This document shows positions 1 through 11,215 of a DNA stretch of 64,000 bases, one piece after another (positions within the stretch are counted from its first letter, which is position 1; the number at the start of each line of letters is the position of its first letter). Where the stretch lies: positions 21,230 to 85,229 of the forward strand of contig JBAMDO010000231.1 of assembly GCA_037074765.1 (NCBI GenBank), read 5' to 3'. Both the position numbers and the translations under genes were made by a program. Below the pieces are notes generated by a model that did no database searches, was not told the origin of the DNA, and saw only the letters and a program-made list of their open reading frames with translations. The DNA is from Mansonella perstans (taxonomy: Eukaryota; Nematoda; Chromadorea; Rhabditida; Onchocercidae).

Positions 1-55
1 ATTAACTTAGTAAGAGGTCACGAATAGAAGTACACGATTATTTCATAAATAGAAA

Positions 56-240
56 TATGTACTGCACAAGTACAACTTTTATAAATTAATAAAACTGTCC
101 ATTTAATTAAAAAAAAACCTTAGTGTCTTCAGATATTGCCTATTTTTACAGTTTACATGTTTTTTGTTAAGAAATTACACAGAAAATTTCTTCGAATTTA
201 AATTAAATTAAAATGCATTGTGTGCACAATTTTCCTTCGT
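56..240. repeat. Direct repeat copy A flanking ISCA1 exon 2
   Basis: This stretch begins TATGTACTGCACAAGTACAA and ends AATGCATTGTGTGCACAATT. The same ordered blocks recur at about 607-780 (copy B). The copies share the first 25 bases, the AAAAAAAACCT block, a TTTACATGTTTT block and the last 40 or so bases, with small indels between them. It lies in the intron 3' of ISCA1 exon 2. Confidence 0.85.
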
Positions 241-462
241 GATCGAAAGAATTAAACTAGAAACGCTACATCATCCAATCAATGGAAAGTTGTATCTCAC
301 CTCACTCAATACAACACCATCTGATGGGGTCATATAGCTACATCAATGTTAGATCTGCCGGCAAGTTCACCTTAAGTATCAATTAATTGGAATCAAAAAT
401 CTCTTCACCACATTTTAAATAAATGAGTTTAATAAAAATGCAAGAAAATCATTAATATTCAC

Positions 463-1223
463 CTGGACAACTTCTTCATCAAATTTTGCTTTATGCTCGG
501 CATAATCCAGTGTATACGTCAATCCATTACAACCACGTTGCCTTACGCTTATCTGCACAAATTCTTTTTGCTTATCCTCTTACAGCATTGATTTTTTTTT
601 TCAAATTATGTACTGCACAAGTACAACTTTTCCATAAATGAATTAAAAAAAACTGTTCATTTAACTAAAAAAAAACCTAATATTTTCATTTATAATTTAC
701 ATGTTTTCTATTAAAAGTTTACATAGAAAGCTATCTTTGAAGTTAAATTAAATTAAAATGCATTGTGTGCACAATTTTTCTATATATCGTTTTGCTCCAG
801 GCAACATAAACAGAATTGCTTGCTTTTCATCCTCACATTTCTTTCATCTTTCATCCTCTCCCTTCTTCCAAAAAAAAAAAAAACACTAAGATTCCATATA
901 TATTACCAGATTTTTTTCAGAATTTTTCACGGTATAACCAAATACGTAAATCGTACGCTAAACCAGCTACTCGAGTCTTAGTGTTCATTCATATTGCTAA
1001 ATTTTTTTTCCTCCTATTTGACAAAATTTCCAATATCAGTTTTCAATAGTGAGACAAATCGAAAGCATACTTTTAATGCTGCTATTCCCGGTTGTTTGCT
1101 AAGCAAATATTTCACACGTTTCACAGCCTCCGGTGTTAATAATAATGCAACCTTTGCTTGTACGCCTTGACGAATTGTACCTTTGATGACGCGTGCAGCT
1201 GTACTAGCATGCCGTGAAATCAT
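463..1223 (-). CDS. ISCA1: ISCA1-like mitochondrial iron-sulfur cluster assembly protein, 5' exons (partial)
   Basis: Two coding exons read leftwards: 1223-1071 (51 codons, start ATG at 1223-1221) and 552-463 (30 codons), joined in phase 0 by a GT-AG intron. Exon 1 holds LLLTPEAVKRVKYLLSKQPG, and exon 2 holds RQRGCNGLTYTLDY followed by FDEEVVQ. These match the A-type Fe-S carrier ISCA1, which helps mature mitochondrial [4Fe-4S] proteins. The Cys in RGCNG is the first of the three conserved cluster-binding cysteines. The C-terminal CGCG-type motif is not in the window, so the gene continues beyond base 1 after the donor at 462. The basic, Ser/Thr-containing N-terminus (MISRHASTAARVIKG) suits a mitochondrial targeting sequence. 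Upstream in-frame codons exist, but 1223 is the natural family start. The donor GTATGC after exon 1 is non-consensus but phase-consistent. Confidence 0.9.
607..780. repeat. Direct repeat copy B flanking ISCA1 exon 2
   Basis: Diverged copy of the segment at 56-240, in the same orientation, lying in the intron 5' of ISCA1 exon 2. The offset between copies is about 551 bp. The exon between them (463-552) has no second copy in the window. Confidence 0.85.
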
Positions 1224-2074
1224 ATGCTTCAACAGCTTTGAATTGATTTCTTCAAAAAAAAAAAAAATTAATTTAAATAATAGACAAATTGAAACAGGAA
1301 CATATAAAAAGAAATGTTTCTTGATGAATCGGATGTAAGACGAAAAATACATATATTTGAGGAAATGCAAAATTAAAGCAAATAAAAGAACACAAATGGA
1401 TGAAATTAAAATATAAGATAGCCTATCTAAATATTAGTTTATCATGATTAAAAAAACTTCCAGAAAGAATGTCTATAAAAAATATTATTTCCCAAATTGA
1501 TATTCAGTCGCACCAGTTGTAGTTTTGAAAAAAGAGAGCAAATTTAAGATATAAAAAAAAGGAAAACCTTCATTTTACATTGAAACAATTAATGAAAAAA
1601 AATTTATTTTTCACATGAACATATTCTACATTGAGATATATATATATATATATATGAGGAACTTCTTCTCCTTGCATAGAATATTTAGTGAAAGAAACAT
1701 ATCCCACAATCAATCGAAGTGAATTTCAAATTAATTCATTGACAGTATTCGGTATTAATTGACTCAGCCTTCCAAAAACGTTTTCCATCAACATCCATCC
1801 CATGCTCACCCTTAAGGTGGTTGAAATTTGGTTAATTAGCGAAAAAAACCATATCCTTCGACCAAAAAAAAAAAAAAAATGTTAACAAACCCTTTGTTTG
1901 GATTTCCCTTATATAAAATTCTCCGAATTGCAAGGAGTTAATTAATTACTTGATGATCTGTACATATTCGAAATATGCATCTAAGATAAACTTCTAGTTC
2001 TTTGGGACAAAACAGGAAAATTGCATAAGTTATGAGGCAAAATTTAATTGATAGTTATCACTTATTTGCGAAAT
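1224..2074. other. Intergenic, ISCA1 5' side to TDRD3 3' end
   Basis: A+T-rich, with poly-A/T runs (1253-1267, 1863-1879) and a short (TA)n run near 1637-1656. No coding region is supported. TDRD3 3'UTR and polyadenylation signals and the ISCA1 promoter or trans-splice site should lie here. A TTTATT (AATAAA on the minus strand) occurs near 1601. Confidence 0.5.
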
Positions 2075-5000
2075 TCAAAATGTTTGAAACGGAAGAAGTA
2101 CTCCAACAGGCACACTGCTTCTATTTCCGTATTCATCATATTCAATAGTGCACATATCAGCCGGACCCAATGATATCAACGTTGATGGATAAAACTGCAA
2201 AAACAGGAACTGGACGCTTTTAACGATGAAAAGGAACGAATATTAATTAAAAATATATTCCTAATATTTTTAGAAATATATTTTTAATAGACTTAATTAA
2301 TATCAAATACTCTGAATTACGTCAAATCCTTTTACCGACTTTATAACGAAAAATTATTATCGATAAATTTAGATGTCATATATCATCAGGCATTTCAAAA
2401 TGTTACAACATGTACATATTCCATTTACCTACGCAGCAGTGACCGGTGAAGCATCCAGTATATAAGTTTCTAATAAAATTAAAACGCAATCTCTATACTG
2501 CATTTCAAATTTACAGATGGACAACAAGAAGGAAAGGCTTCAGTTCTGATTTTTCAAGATTATCTCCTATGGAATCCATTCAATTCTTTCAAAAACATTT
2601 CCGGCCGCTAGTAATGAATTTAAATTTTAGTTTGTACTCAGCATACAAAAATTTACGTATCGCAACCATCAAAATTAAAGAAAAAACACTTGCTTGGCCG
2701 TCACTCCAGGGTGCAAGACATTTGTCGCCAATTTTCCACGTCGAAGGCATTCTTCCGTTCGTCCCTACATTATCGAAAGGTTGTTGCTGTTGCCGTTCTT
2801 GTTGATGGTACATTGGCCGATAAACTGTATTCTGCTGATGATCATGATTTTTATTCCCAAAAAATACAGTTTGTCGTGGAATATTATGATCCTTACTAAT
2901 AACTGCTGATTGTTTATTAGCCGGAGAAATGTGCAATGTCGACAATTCTGCAAACCAAACATACAAATATAAACTACATTTCATTAATGATAATGACCTG
3001 CGATATGATAATAGCAGAAAATTTTGCTTCGAACAGATGTTAGTGAATTAGCGCATTTGTCATCATTCAAGTAATTTACTCTTGTGAGGAATCAGTATCA
3101 GGCACTGATTGCCTACGATAAAAAGATCAAATCATCTATAGTGGCTACTACAATCTTTCCAGCTTGTACAATCTAATCTAAGCTTCAATGCTCAAGCAAA
3201 TTCTATGAGTTGCAGTCTTAAAATTGACACAATAATTATCCTTAAAAATAAGGAGATTAGTTTGCCTTAAAAATTAATGGAAAAAATATCATGGGATGAT
3301 AAAATTTTGATTTTTCTCAATCAAAATGAGTAATCGAAAAAATAAAAATTAATTTCTATAAATAGCGACAAGTTATGTAACCTTTGCTGGTCGCTGAAAG
3401 TGACTTTTCGTCCGCGCAATTCGATCGAAATTCATTATCCGTTGCATCTGATCGAAATCCATTACGCATCACAGTTGTTGCACGATTTTGTTCGCGCTCC
3501 GATCGCCAATTACCTTGTTTTCGATACCTATTTGAGTTCAAAATTTCGATCTTACGTGAACCAGCACTGTTATCAGGGTTTTGCCGACTACGAAGTCCTA
3601 CAAAATTCAACTTATTAGCATGACAGGAACTGAAAGCTAAAATGTGGAAAAATTCTATAAAATAACCTTTCTCATTAACTCTACTTTTTCGCGATCGATC
3701 CATTCCTTGAATTTCAGCATTTTGCATATTTGCTTCAATTTTTTCCATCTGAAACTGAATCCCCGTGACAATAATTACACGCATTTAAAACGATCCATTA
3801 TAAAACAATATTAGAATTATTGTGATAAAGCATAAAGCGAAAACGTAGAATCATTGACTGCTTATGAAAATACGAATATTCTAGTAAGTCCTGCAAAAAT
3901 ATGTTCATAGATCAAAAGTTTCTAAAAGAAAAGCATAGAAAAGAATAAAAGAAGTTTTGCAGAAACACATTAATAGAACACAAACAAGAAAAGAAGTAAA
4001 CAAAGCTTATGATAATTGAGCAAGCATTGCACCATCGATGTAGAAACCAACTAACCTCCAGATTACGATAATCATGATGTCCGAGAGAATTACCAGAGAC
4101 AGGAACTTTCGACTGCAGAAAATCAAACAGAGTGGGAGGATTCGATGGTCGATGAACCGGCGACAAGTTTTTTTTGTCACGAACAAAACGCCGGTTCTAA
4201 ATTGTAAGATTATTATTTCTAAAAATTTATTTCTAAACTATTATATAGAACTAATCCCAAGCACTGAAGTGATACGAAACACTCATTCAATATTGACAAA
4301 CAAAGTTCTAGATCGTTCAGTAGCGGCTATCAAAAAATGTCAGAAAATCCCGAACTTGGGATTTTTTTTCAAATTGATGTGATAAAAGATCGAACATTAC
4401 TTAAACATCTTTTCAAAATTTTGAAATTAATACTACTAAAAGAAGAAACGAAACTGTATCTTCCTCATCAGTTTTGCCTTTTATCAACGGGTCTTTCTTG
4501 CCAAAATTGTTACAAGAGATCGAAGCAGAATTCGCTGGCAGTTTCGGCTTCAACTTAAACAAAAAACAGCTTAACATGTTTCGTTATAATCCTTATAAAA
4601 TTATGAAAAACATAAAAAAAATAAAGAGTGATTTGTCGACTGCAATAACAATTTCCCACAAAAAATATGCATTGGCGTCATTAATAGCATCATATTCAAC
4701 AGTGAAGGAACAATGATTCCTTAAATTTTTTCTCAAATTGATATAAGTTACCTGACTGCGCGCAAACTTTTTTATGGCATTATTTTCGATAACCTGCTCA
4801 ATCTGAGCTTTTCTAGCAGCACTGAAATCATCAGCACGCTCATCAATCATTTTTTTGCACACTCCATTGATTACATCATTGGCTCGAAACACTTTATTAA
4901 TGGCATTATCCGGAAGAAAAGGCTGTCGTAACTGCTGAAAAAAACAGCAGGAATTCAAAAAATCACAAGCTAAGATTGCAAAATTATGAAACAAAAACGA

Positions 5001-7492
5001 CAAATCAAAAATTCATTCCAATCGCCGCTTTTATATTACGCCATCAAATCGCAAAACACTGATAGATAGTTGTATTATTATTATTCACAAAAGAATGATT
5101 TCTTTTCGTGATTACACTTATGTAAAGGTGATTGGGTAATTGCTGAAAAACTGCAAATTATTATTTTCGATTAGCTGACAATTTACCTGTTTGGAAAACG
5201 GGATCCATTTTGGAGCATTACTTTCAGTTGTTCGTACTGAATTCTGTTGCCAGTCCTGCGAAAATCTACCTTTTATACGCTTGCGAATTTGAAAAAAAAA
5301 CTTTAAAAAGCAAAGATTCATTTTGAACATTTTTGCTGCTGCAAAAAAGTACTACAAGAAACCTTCTCCATATTCCATTTTTCGATCATCTTTTTAACAC
5401 TGCCACCCAAGACCTTGCAATTAGTTTCGTTGATTAGCAACATTCCATTCTCGACTGGGATTTTTCCAGCTAGACAAATTTTTGTACCCGGTGGCGTTTC
5501 TGCGCTGAGAATTTTAATAGCGACAAAAATAAAGAAACAGAAAAAAAACAATTAACTTTTTAAAGATTCGCGGAAGTTGTTAAAGTTATGTAAAATTTTT
5601 CATTGTCAATATCAAGGTTATCAGTGGTGCACCAATATTTAGACATCAACTTCCCGAATGTTAAAAATGATTTAAAAGAGATATACTAAAATCCCGCATC
5701 AGATTACAATGTTTCAAATAGCATACTTCAACTTTGGTAAAGGTTCAAACAATAATGCTTGAATGCTGGAAAAACCATCACTTAATTGAATCTTGATAAG
5801 ACCATCGGTATGCTTTGTTTCATTATACTTTGGATATGAAATATTGCGTTGCCTTGTAATTTGAACTACCAAAGGTCCCTGAAGATCATGCGCTTTAAAT
5901 CAACTGAAATTTGAGTAAATGTGAAATTCAGAAGTTATTTACGATTCACCAATAATTATTAAAAGGTTAAGTTGCGATAACTAGATCGTCTGGTCTTTAC
6001 TGGATTACTGTTAAGAACATTGAAATGCTCAAGTACAAAGATGCACTTCAAGTCCATCATTTTATAAGTCCTGATTTTCGGAATAATCGATCAACTTTTG
6101 TTCTTGGTTACCTTGCTACAAATACCTACCAAAAATTGAAATCTATTTCCTACTAATCCTACGCTAATTCAATTGTGAAAAGTTGACGTTGGAGCTATAT
6201 CAATGCTAAAAAAAATTTAAGGCCTCTTACGTAAGATGAAGGAAGCGAAAAAATTTGCAAAGTTTGGAAAAAAAGTACTCGAAGAATATCGAAAAAAATT
6301 GAAACAGTAAGATAAATAACAGTAATATCAAATTGATCATACGCATCAACATAATTTAACTTACCTTAAATTCACCTAATTGTTTATTGATACGATCTGA
6401 AAGCAAAGGCAAAGCATATTCACGAATATCAGCCTGAAAAAGATACAAGAAATATTTATGAAAAATCGTATGTTTTTCGATGATACCATCAAATAAATTT
6501 ATTCATTCCAACTGAAAAATAAAGTAATGAAGTACATAATTTTGAAAAGAAAAATGCGAAATAGAATTGAGGCATAAAATCATAATTTAAATTGAACTTG
6601 CTGTTTATGTCATAAATTAGGCGAAATTAACAATGATCACACATTCGCAAAAAACTCTTTTACGAATACAAAATACACACAAAAAATATCGCTTATGGAT
6701 TTGTACCTAGGAGATGATATTTCCTAAAGGTTGAAAATCCATTAGGAATGAGGAATCGCACGATTAATATTGCTCAATTTATAACCACATGAATATATCA
6801 TAAAATTTAACATGTGGGATATGTGAATGAGCATAATCGTTCGAGTTTAAAGAAAGAAATATCTGGATAAATGACTGCTACTTCAATGATATGAAACGTG
6901 CAAACTAAATTCAAAAATCTGTTTGAAATAATTTGTGCAAATTTCATAAATATTAGCTAAACACAAAACACAAACTATCCGATGAAACATTAGTACTGTA
7001 CATAAAAAATGAAACATTAGTACTGTACACAAAAAATTAAACTACATGTACTTCCTTATAAGATATTCATGATGTGATACATTTAATATTCATAACATAA
7101 CTCTTTAATTTTTTCCCTTCGAACAACTTTTACAATTTGCTATGAAGATATACTAAAAAAAAATATATACATTCATGCTCTCTATCTCATCCCGAAACTA
7201 ATATAGCACCCAGACCGGAGAGAAGTTAAGGCGGAATGATAATATCGTGCTTGATTAAAGTGATTTCTGCTTTAACCTTTCGCAAGAATTCAAGAGTTCT
7301 TTTACAAAAGTATTTATATAGAGAGATAATTTAAAGTTAACTTACATCGAGAAGCCGTTTCCTCAATTGATTAACATCCTGAATTTGTGAAATTGATTCA
7401 CCAATAAAATCATTCAACTGTTTTCCACTTATCGGCCATCCCTCACATATCAGGTTACTGGCCATCTTTTCCAGTACATCTTCGCCGCTCAT
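2075..7492 (-). CDS. TDRD3: Tudor domain-containing protein 3 (TDRD3)
   Basis: TDRD3 partners topoisomerase TOP3B and reads methylarginine marks. The exons, in order of transcription and all phase-compatible, are 7492-7346, 6433-6365, 5878-5727, 5504-5363, 5255-5187, 4934-4752, 4196-4056, 3748-3667, 3597-3382, 2947-2694 and 2194-2075, giving 524 aa. Residues about 1-170 form the DUF1767/OB-fold region, with GPLVVQITRQRN, TPPGTK, NGMLLINETNCKVLGG and IEKWN. PTLFDFLQSK (about 275-284) is the family's exon-junction-complex binding motif. The Tudor domain is about 470-522 (TWKIGDKCLAPWSDGQ, then FYPSTL and EYDEYGNRSSV). I do not see a UBA domain. A possible extra exon at 4553-4455 (33 codons, phase 0 both ends, AAG acceptor) sits where human TDRD3 has its UBA and following linker but does not look like one. 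The last intron uses a GC donor. ATG at 7492 directly follows TTAATAG, a possible trans-splice site. Confidence 0.92.
2195..2693 (-). other. GC-AG intron inside the TDRD3 Tudor domain
   Basis: The exon ends WSDGQ (CAA at 2696-2694) and is followed on the minus strand by GCAAGT. The next exon begins FYPSTL after TTTTTGCAG (acceptor CAG at 2197-2195). Only a GC donor at 2693-2692 keeps the Tudor domain in frame. The GT four bases further on would shift the frame. Confidence 0.8.
4932..4937 (-). promoter_or_regulatory. NAGNAG tandem splice acceptor (TDRD3 exon 6)
   Basis: The minus strand reads TTTTTTTCAGCAG before TTACGACAG. Either CAG gives an in-frame exon, so one glutamine can be included or skipped. 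Confidence 0.55.
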
Positions 7493-9278
7493 CTATTAAT
7501 ATATTAGACCAATATAAAAAGAGCAATTTTCGCATAAAATTCTATTTCAAGTATATATAAAATTGTTAGAAAATTAACTTTACTATTGTAATATAATAGT
7601 AAATAATGATTTGAGATAAATACGTGAAACTGATGAAATTTCATTTCTTCGTGATAAAAATTAAATTGCAACTAGCAAATTTTAAAAAACCATCAAATAT
7701 ACTCGCATAAATAATATGAAGTTTGATTGAAATAGCACTGGACATAACTAAATTAAATACAAATAACATAATATGAGTAAATAATATTATCATCTATTGA
7801 AAATAAATAATCATCATTTATTATCATTATAATTAAAGCAATCATTTTTTAGATGAATTTTATCAATATATTTCAAACATAGCAGCACGAAAGCAACAAA
7901 AATAAAATAGTAATAACAGTAAAAAATGATTTTCATGAAACTATTGACAAAATGATTAATCTAAATTATATTTAATCAGATTTATTAATTTCAGAAATAT
8001 CATATATTTAATAAAATTAAAATTTTAATTACGCGATTCATATGAAAAATTTGGTATGAAAATTTGAGAAAATTTGAATTTAACAAAAAAACAAAAGACA
8101 TAGAAAGATAAACTTTTGTTACAAAAGGAGCACAATTTACCGACCGCTTTTTTTTTGAAGTATTAGTATGATAAAAACTGAAATGTGAATTACGAAATTA
8201 AAATTATATATATATATATATATACCATAAAATTATGCATTTGGACAGAATATTACATGATTGTTGAATTGAAAGAATGAATAAACGAGAAAATGATAAT
8301 TTCCATTGATAGTTAATACATTTCATTTTTAAAACAATATTGTTTATTTATCTTAGAAAGTTAATTATTTCAATTTAATTCAAATTTTGAACTTTACCAG
8401 AAACTGATAAGTAATCCCAAACATAACAAAATTTATAGCAAAATTGAGCGTTTTTGATCTTCACTCAACCTACTGGAAAAATATTATTACCTCCAATTAA
8501 TCTTCTTTCAATAATTTACTCTTTTCGCATGTCGAATGTAAACCTGCTACAGATAAGTATTTTCCTGATCCGGCAAACAATATAGTTGATTGATGATTAC
8601 TGTGTTATTTATAAATTTTTACTTATATTATTTATTTATTACATTAAATAAAGTAAAAAATAACTTTACCAATAACAGACAGTTTTATTCTCTTCAATTA
8701 TATTTTTCTCAATTTCTCTCACTCTCCTCGTTGCTCATCATCACCATGCTATTTTGTCTTTTCTAATCATTCTCTGTTGTTTCTTAATATTTCACACATT
8801 CTCTTAAATAATGGCTTATTATATCCCGGTAATTCTTTTATATAACTTGTTATTGTCCCGGCAATTCTTTTATATGGCTTGTTATTGTCCCGGTAATTCT
8901 TTTATATAGCTTATTACTGTCCCGATAATTCTTTTATATGGCTTGTTATTGTCCCGGTAATTCTTTTATATAGCTTATTACTGTCCCGGTAATTCTTTTA
9001 TGTGGCTTGTTATTGTCCCGATAATTCTTTTATATAGCTTATTACTGTTCCGCGAATTCTTGTTCTATTTGGAGAAATAGTAATACCATTGCAACATATA
9101 TTTCCGGCATACTGGAGATCACTTAAAGATGGATCTAATAATTGGAATCATATCTTCATGAACAGTTTTCACATATGGCTAGACCATCATGGTCTGTGTT
9201 GAATTGAATAGGTGTTGTAGTTGAAGACAAGTCATTTCATTTCAACAAATTTCTCCTTGCGAATGTTATCTTTCCAGG
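7493..9278. other. Divergent intergenic region between TDRD3 and NAA40
   Basis: The two genes are transcribed away from each other here, so both promoters should lie within this 1.8 kb. It holds a (TA)n run near 8207-8224 and a 32-bp minisatellite at 8825-9062, and is otherwise A+T-rich without coding signal. A TTTCCAG just before the NAA40 ATG (ending at 9277) could be a spliced-leader acceptor. Confidence 0.6.
8825..9062. repeat. 32-bp minisatellite with alternating subtypes
   Basis: Seven full 32-bp units, each starting CCCGGTAATTCTTTTATAT or a one- or two-base variant, then a partial eighth (TCCGCGAATTCTTG). Two tail types, GGCTTGTTATTGT and AGCTTATTACTGT, alternate in units 2-7. This gives a 64-bp higher-order period. 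Confidence 0.95.
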
Positions 9279-11215
9279 ATGAAATTGGATGTAAAAAAAA
9301 AGTTGGTGAAGAAGGCTACAAAATTGTTGAATACTGAAAATGCTATTGATGGTAGCATACGTTTTGAAAATATTCCCAGGTTATTTTCTCATATTTTTCT
9401 ATATTGAATAAGTTGGCGTTAGTTATTTTTCATTGGATAAGTTGATGGTAATTCTTCAAATCAAAATCAATTTTAAAAGCAGCTCGGCGAAGAAAAAGCC
9501 TACAGACATTAGTTACAACATCTTTTTTTTTGTCTTCTGAACGGTTGACAAATAGTTATCAAATATTGCTATTGTTTAATTTTAACAAAAAATTGCTTAA
9601 ATTAACTTCACTCAAAATTTTCTTTTTTAATAGTATTTTTGTTCTGTTCTCAATACAAAACCGTTGTTTTTGTTTTTTCCCTACTAGATTATTATTGTTT
9701 TATTTCGAAGGAAATTTGATGGAATATTTTTCTAATCATTAGCCATTTTCTTTTGGAATATAGTTTGTTTATCAATGAATTTTCAGTGAAAAAGTTCATT
9801 TTACATTTACTTGGGCTACGCATCTGAGTGACGAAGAATTTGAGTGGATTTTCAAGTTGTTCGAGACTAATATGCGCACAATGTATCAAATCTCTCAATG
9901 GGGTTACGATGAAGTGAGTAAAAAGCAAGAACTTCGAGCAACTACATCGAGGTATTTGTATGGAAGAGTCGTAACATAAGAATGTTTGTATTAGAGTAAA
10001 ATGAAAGAGATGAGTTTATTTTTTTGGTTAACTGAATTGTAAATATTAGTTGATAGAAATAATCATTCTACATGCGAATAATTACTTTTATCAGATAGAA
10101 CATATCTCATATTCTATGTGAATATGTTCTATCTCATATTCTATAAAAATAGTCTGATCGATTAGATTGTGGGAGAAAACTTATCAGATTTTTTTATTTT
10201 AGTTTATTATTCTTGACTTTATCATTTTGTATTGGTAAATAAGATCTTAGATGGAAATACTACTTACAGATATGTTATTGCGAAGAATCAGGACGGTAAA
10301 TCGATCGCTTATTTACATTATCGTTTTGTTATTGATTTCGATTCAGCTGTATTATATTGGTTAGTCAGTGTTTGCATATCACATACCATTTTAAAGTTAC
10401 AGTACTGCTTTTATTTTTCCAAAAATTGAATTTGTTAGTTTTTTGCTTTTATTTATGCTGAAACTTTTTGCTGCGTCCAGTATCTTTTCATTTCAGTTAT
10501 GAGATACAAGTTGAAAGCAAATATCAAGTTAAAAATATTGGATCGGCTCTTTTGTCCATTATCGAATGTCTTGGGAAAAAGTAATTACCATTATGTTGCT
10601 TAATTTTTTTTTTATTTTTTGGATGGTAGGAAATGGATCAAAAGGAAGCTCTGTAAGGCTTCAGTAAGTAGTCGATAATTGGCTATCTTATGCCATATTT
10701 AAAATTTTTTTTTTCGGGAATTTCGGAGAAATTAATAAAATCAAATTTATGTTAACTTGTAATAGATTCTGTTGCATGCAGTTCCTGAAATAGTAATTCT
10801 CAGGATGCTCTCAATTCTTATACAAATGACAATATTTAGATGGCACATACTGTTCGTGGTAAGTGGGAGTAGCTCTTCTCAGTAGTATTAAAAACAAGGC
10901 ATTGGACACTACATGACTTGCCTGATTTTATTTTCAGTTACTTTTTATCGCCCTACCTCATTCTGTGTTGATGAACTAGCACCAACTTTAACTTGGACCA
11001 TTATTAAATTTTAATTTTATAATAATAAATTTTTGATAAGCTAATTATTTCAAATTCTGAATAGTTTCAGAATGTCAATGGATAAATTAATGGCTACAGT
11101 GTTTGCATTTAATGGGAATTCACTTGCATTTTTCCACAAGAATGGATTTAGTGCTGATCCATCATGTCCAGACAATGGTGATTATTTGATTTTATCAAAG
11201 CCGTTATCTGATTAA
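9279..11215 (+). CDS. NAA40: N-alpha-acetyltransferase 40 (NatD), histone H2A/H4 N-terminal acetyltransferase
   Basis: Five exons, 9279-9379, 9787-9951, 10270-10359, 10497-10580 and 11071-11215, join in phase to give 194 aa ending at TAA 11213-11215. The family match is clear. NMRTMYQISQWG corresponds to human NMQTMYEQSEWG, and TSRYVIAK to the DRAWYLIA block. AYLHYRF and VLYCYEIQVESK are the GNAT core strands, and NGDYLILSK is the terminal block. NAA40 acetylates the N-terminal Ser of histones H4 and H2A using acetyl-CoA. The acetyl-CoA loop reads QVKNIG (residues 129-134), with Asn where the canonical R/Q-x-x-G-x-G/A motif has its first Gly. The protein is shorter than human (237 aa), mainly through a short N-terminus and lack of the His/Cys-rich tail. 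The ATG lies one base after TTTCCAG, so trans-splicing there would give an almost leaderless coding start. An upstream exon cannot be excluded. Confidence 0.92.
10098..10143. repeat. Short intronic direct/inverted repeat
   Basis: ATCTCATATTCTAT occurs twice about 27 bp apart, with GAACATA and TATGTTC forming an inverted pair around the middle. It lies inside NAA40 intron 2. Confidence 0.6.

Noticed and set aside
763..1049. Two overlapping plus-strand ORFs of 72-77 codons
   Set aside because: They lie over the ISCA1 intron and the repeat copy, are low-complexity, and are antisense to a better-supported gene.
2446..2909. Plus-strand ORFs over the TDRD3 Tudor exon
   Set aside because: Antisense shadows of a recognised coding exon.
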